From positions 7,766,259 to 7,830,258 of the forward strand of contig OX442320.1 in assembly GCA_949358305.1 (NCBI GenBank): a stretch of DNA of 64,000 bases, in the 5' to 3' direction. How positions within the stretch are numbered: the stretch's first letter is position 1; every line of letters begins with the position of its first letter. This stretch comes from Strigamia acuminata. Its lineage: Eukaryota; Arthropoda; Chilopoda; Geophilomorpha; Linotaeniidae. The notes under the pieces are model-generated. The model did no database searches and was not told where the DNA came from. It was given only the letters and a program-made list of their open reading frames with translations. Positions 60,446-64,000 of the stretch are shown here, piece by piece. The position numbers and the translations under genes are program-made.

Positions 60446-61762
60446 CAGCAAATGTGACCCTGATTATTCTGCAGTGGATAATTGAATCCTTTTTATTTTC
60501 TCTGAATGAGCAGAAAGAGAAAAGGTCTTGAGTAGTCGTGCCGGGAAGCACGGGGGGATAAGACGGAGCTGGATGTTATTAATTTCGAATGAAGTTGATT
60601 AAGTAATTGATTGATGTTGGCTTGATCGGCGAGTCGTAGAAGAAAGGGTTTAAGAGCAAAAACTTGTTCCATTTACAGTTGTTGACCACTCGTGGAGTGA
60701 AATGGATGTGGTAATTGTGTATAGAAGTAGTGTGTTTGTCCCTACTTTTCATCTGTGTTTACCTGTTAAAATATTGATCGGTTGACAGTGGCTTGAAGTC
60801 GGTGGTTTATGTGTCCATTGGCTCGTGGCCAAATGGTCTGGTCAGCATGGGATGGGTTTTTTAAAAAAAAAAGGTTAGTTGGGGCGAGATTATTAATGAG
60901 GTTTATATCTCGCTTGTATTTTTAGATGGTTGGGTGATTGCATCTGCTTTTATTTGTCAGTTTTATTGAGGAACTTGTACGGGAAATGATTCAAACTATT
61001 TATTGATAATGCGAGGATTGTAGAGATTTCCGACTGAGATTTGATTCGATTATTATGTGAATGGGTCACCTGGTTTCAACATGGGTATATAAGGTTTAGT
61101 ATTATTATTTTTTTTTATTTTTTTTTAGATAAAGAGGAAGCGGAATTTTTTTTATTTTTTTTATTTTTTTATTTTATTATTTCTATTTTTTAAAGTGTTG
61201 AATTGGATTATTTTGGAGGAAAAAAGTAATAAATTGTTGATGTTAGAAAGTTGGGTCGGCTTTTTATTCAATCAATAGAATTTCGCTGACAAGGGCATAG
61301 GGGCGTGGCGTCTTCGTAGCTAAACAAATTTCGGAGAAGGATGTCGGGATAGGAGAAGACGGGTCTGTTTTCTCTTGTTTGTATGCTTGACTTGGCTTTT
61401 CTTTGCGAGGAAAAAATCCCGTTTCAACTCTTTGATCACTGACTGCGGCGCCGGCATCTTTTCAGATATTTAATTGAAAAAATGAGAAGTTTTGATGGAA
61501 AATATTTAGTGGGTAATAATAATAGTAATTAGAATGAGCGAAAGATGTCTGGTTTTAATTTTCCTCCCTTGTAGTTGGCTTCTTATTCCCACTTCCTGTG
61601 CGGATGTAAGGGCTGGTCAAAGGAACTAGGGTTAAACATCTGTTTGGAAATGGATTGGGTGGGGGTCTAGAGCTACCAGGGTTGCTTTTAACGGGGTGCA
61701 TATTTGATTTTCAAGATGGAAATGAGTTTTTTTCTTTCGGCCTTGTTTTCTTTTGTGCTAGG

Positions 61763-61792
61763 AAAATGTAAAAATGTAAAAATGTAAAAATG
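61763..61792 (+). repeat. (AAAATGTA)3.75 tandem repeat
   Basis: Three exact 8-bp units plus AAAATG in Musashi intron 6. GTAAA is a frequent core near RNA-binding sites, but no role is shown. Confidence 0.9.
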
Positions 61793-64000
61793 ATGGTTTT
61801 ATCTCAGTTGTGGAGATAAGTGTGTGGAAAAATAGAGCTTTGTTTAAATCTGGTAACTAGACAGTGAAAAAATTGCGAGGAGATAAGAAAATCAATCTGA
61901 CTAAGCCCCCGTTGAAAAGTTGAATTTCAGTACCCTCTGGTGGCGAGCAGCAGCAGTGTATTGTCTAGTTGAGTTTAGTCGAGTGAATGTAATGAGTAAG
62001 TAGCGATGAAAAGTGAACACGATATTGGCCAAATGGTTGATTTAGCGTCGCTTTTGTAGAGAAATTTGAAATTAAAATTGAAAAATCTTGCATGAAGGCA
62101 GGCTCGCTTCTTTCTCTTTATGGGGTTATTTGTTGCGAGATGTATGCCGACTCATTTTCGTCAAGACAATTGTCTCAGATTACACTTAGAGAGAGACAAA
62201 AGAGGAGAACAATGAGTGCGAAGATACTTTGTTTCTTGGAATTTGATGCAAACAAATAGGGGGCTAAAATAGAAGGAATAAAAATAAAAATAAAAGAAAG
62301 ATGAGTAGTAAATCAAGTTGTCGAGCAAAGTTGAACAAGTTTTGTTTGTGCGGGGAGAAAAGAAGGGAAATTATGTAGATGTTGATTAGAGTGATTCATT
62401 TTGGAGCTGCAAACCGGGGCAACTTGAGCCCGTTGTGTTTGGTTGCCTGCTAGTTTGCTGGTAGGTAATAAAGGGTTGAATGTACAATTGCAGATGACAG
62501 CTTTCCAGTACAATTAAAAGCGGCGCGCAAAGTTGGCGCAATTTATGGCAACTTTGAGAAGGGTTTTATTCGAAAAGTGCGCAACTTTTGTCGCTACGAG
62601 GCAATAAGAAAATTTGCCCGGCGCATTTCGAATAAAGATATAGCCAGAAATCTCTGTAATTAAAATGTTTTGGTCGTTGAACGTTGGACATGACGAGCAT
62701 CGTGTTTTAGTGATCAAGAGAGAAAAGATGTAGTAATAGTAGTTTTTATCGCCCGCTAGGGGTCACTGATAACCTTGAGTATGACCCTTGTTCTTTTGTT
62801 GATATCCCATAAGAACTGTGTGCGTGCTGTGCCATGCACTATTGATGAGAACCTGCAATTCTTCCTCGCCCTTCCCAATCTTTCTTCCTATACCTTTGAG
62901 CAAAAACAAAGGTGAAAGGGGATTCGAAGCGGATTATTTTGCGCAAAACGCCGTTTTTTGGGGGGGGTTTAATTTTTTTTGGGTTTGTTTGTTAGTTGGG
63001 CTTGGTGTCGGTAGGTGGCAGCACTGAATTTTGGCCGGAAGTTGATGTTGATGGATTTTTAGTTGAAATTTGAGGCGAAAATGGCGGATCCAAGTCTGGA
63101 CGACTAATAATGTTTAGATTTTTATGTTTGGGTCGCGCACGAGCGAAGTTGTGGGGAAACGTAGAAGCGGTGAATTATAGATAGACCGGGTGCGGTGCGG
63201 GGGTTTGCTACGTGTAGCCAAAGCGGTGCGAGTGTCGGTTGGAATTGCAAGATATTGCGCGCCGGTGGGGTCAGATGTCGTATTGATATTGAAATGACAA
63301 GAATCCGACATGTTGGCCCCGTTGCCAGGACAACGGTTCCGGGGTGAAGGATGGAAGGGTCAGGAAAAAGTTGAGGGAGTTGAAAAGGTCGGAGAGAGAA
63401 AAGAGAGGGGGAGAATGGGTGAGGAAAGGAGAATAGCAATAAGGAAATGTTTTTATGCATTAAGCTGACACGGCTGAACTCGGCCATGTTGAATTTTTGC
63501 TTTTCGCTTTTCGGTTTTCTTTGGTTTTGTGCTGTGTGGAAGGGAAGGGCGTGGTTTTCCTCTACTCTGATTAGGATAATGGATCTGGAGTCGGGGGGGA
63601 GGAAAAAAAAAACATTTTGTGAGGAATGGGAGAAGAAAAATGGCTCCCCACCGACTGATACCCGCCCAGTTTGATTCGAGTTGTAAGCTGCTCGCTAATC
63701 AGTTTTAATAGTGTGCCAATGGTGCTTGGGAGGGGTTTGTGCAATAATGTCAGATTGATGCTGATTTAAAAGGAAAAACACGGCAAAACACGGATTGTGC
63801 CATGCGTTTATTGGTTCGGGGATGGGGATGGCGATTGTTGGGTTTGTTTGTGTTATTTTGTTTGTTTCTAGAGGCAGCGCGGAGCCATGATGTGTAGGTA
63901 ATGAGTGGTGTTGCGTGGTAGGTCGTAATTAGGTTCGTTAGGCGTATTTTTCATAAGGAGTAATCGAAGCGGTGGAAATCGGAGTTGGCCAATCACTTTC

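Larger units (their letters stand above)
53778..64000 (+). other. Musashi intron 6, 5' part (continues past the window)
   Basis: From the exon 6 donor to the window edge I found no exon resembling the rest of RRM2 (MLMFDK..., RNP1 RGFGFVTF). The sequence is T/G-rich, with short tandem repeats, a 24-bp palindrome at 54622, a pair of diverged direct repeats at 60.2-60.45 kb and more CpG-containing blocks at 58.6-58.9 and 63.05-63.35 kb. Intron length is therefore at least 10223 bp. Confidence 0.8.

Noticed and set aside
63122-63487. Minus-strand frame of 121 codons
   Set aside because: Complement of G-rich intron sequence; Pro/Leu/Phe-rich product typical of skewed DNA, no recognisable domain.

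Overview
The window is nuclear DNA from an animal, most likely an arthropod. It is AT-rich, has very low coding density, GT-AG introns of 58 bp to nearly 24 kb, many homopolymer T tracts and short DNA-transposon relics. There is no prokaryotic, organellar or viral gene content.

One gene is certain. It encodes a Musashi-family RNA-binding protein of the Rbp6/MSI2 type on the + strand. Six coding exons (28705-28766, 28886-28926, 29130-29211, 29718-29802, 29861-29902, 53685-53777) join in a continuous frame of 135 residues. They give an acidic N-terminus, a complete first RRM and the start of the second RRM. The gene runs off the right edge: the rest of RRM2 and the C-terminus lie beyond position 64000, behind an intron of more than 10.2 kb. 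A CpG-rich, apparently TATA-less promoter with CCAAT, GC-box and E-box motifs lies directly upstream (about 28381-28704). Residues such as RRAHPKMVTRTK and [10 protein letters not shown] are of the kind I associate with arthropod Rbp6 rather than vertebrate MSI1/2. That is recall, not an alignment.

Region 1-28 kb: no gene is certain. Three candidate + strand exons (11997-12055, 15479-15597, 20025-20327) have good splice signals and compatible phases, and two AATAAA signals follow at about 20.89 kb. They could be the 3' half of an upstream gene, but I do not recognise the protein and the model is weak. CpG-rich islets occur at 10.06-10.44 kb and 17.38-17.48 kb (the second with a perfect NRF1-type site). 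Mobile-element relics are a tRNA-derived SINE (about 9.11-9.24 kb, minus strand), a PIF/Harbinger-like MITE with TAA target duplication (16327-16486) and two adjacent pogo/Tigger-like MITEs (18743-18884, 18904-19065). Two degenerate AT-rich tandem arrays lie at 19.65-19.95 kb and 26.81-27.07 kb.

Region 29.9-64 kb: the two long Musashi introns. They are mostly T- and G-rich on the transcribed strand with long poly-T runs. A few blocks of balanced composition (42.2-42.65, 43.08-43.56, 44.7-44.9, 46.86-46.95, 58.6-58.9, 63.05-63.35 kb) stand out as possible regulatory elements. CTCF-like, RFX X-box-like and YY1/Pho-like motifs recur through the window.

I found no clear new biological system. 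The most worthwhile leads are the candidate upstream gene, the recurrent CTCF-like and X-box motifs, the degenerate homeodomain-site-like tandem arrays and the strong strand asymmetry.
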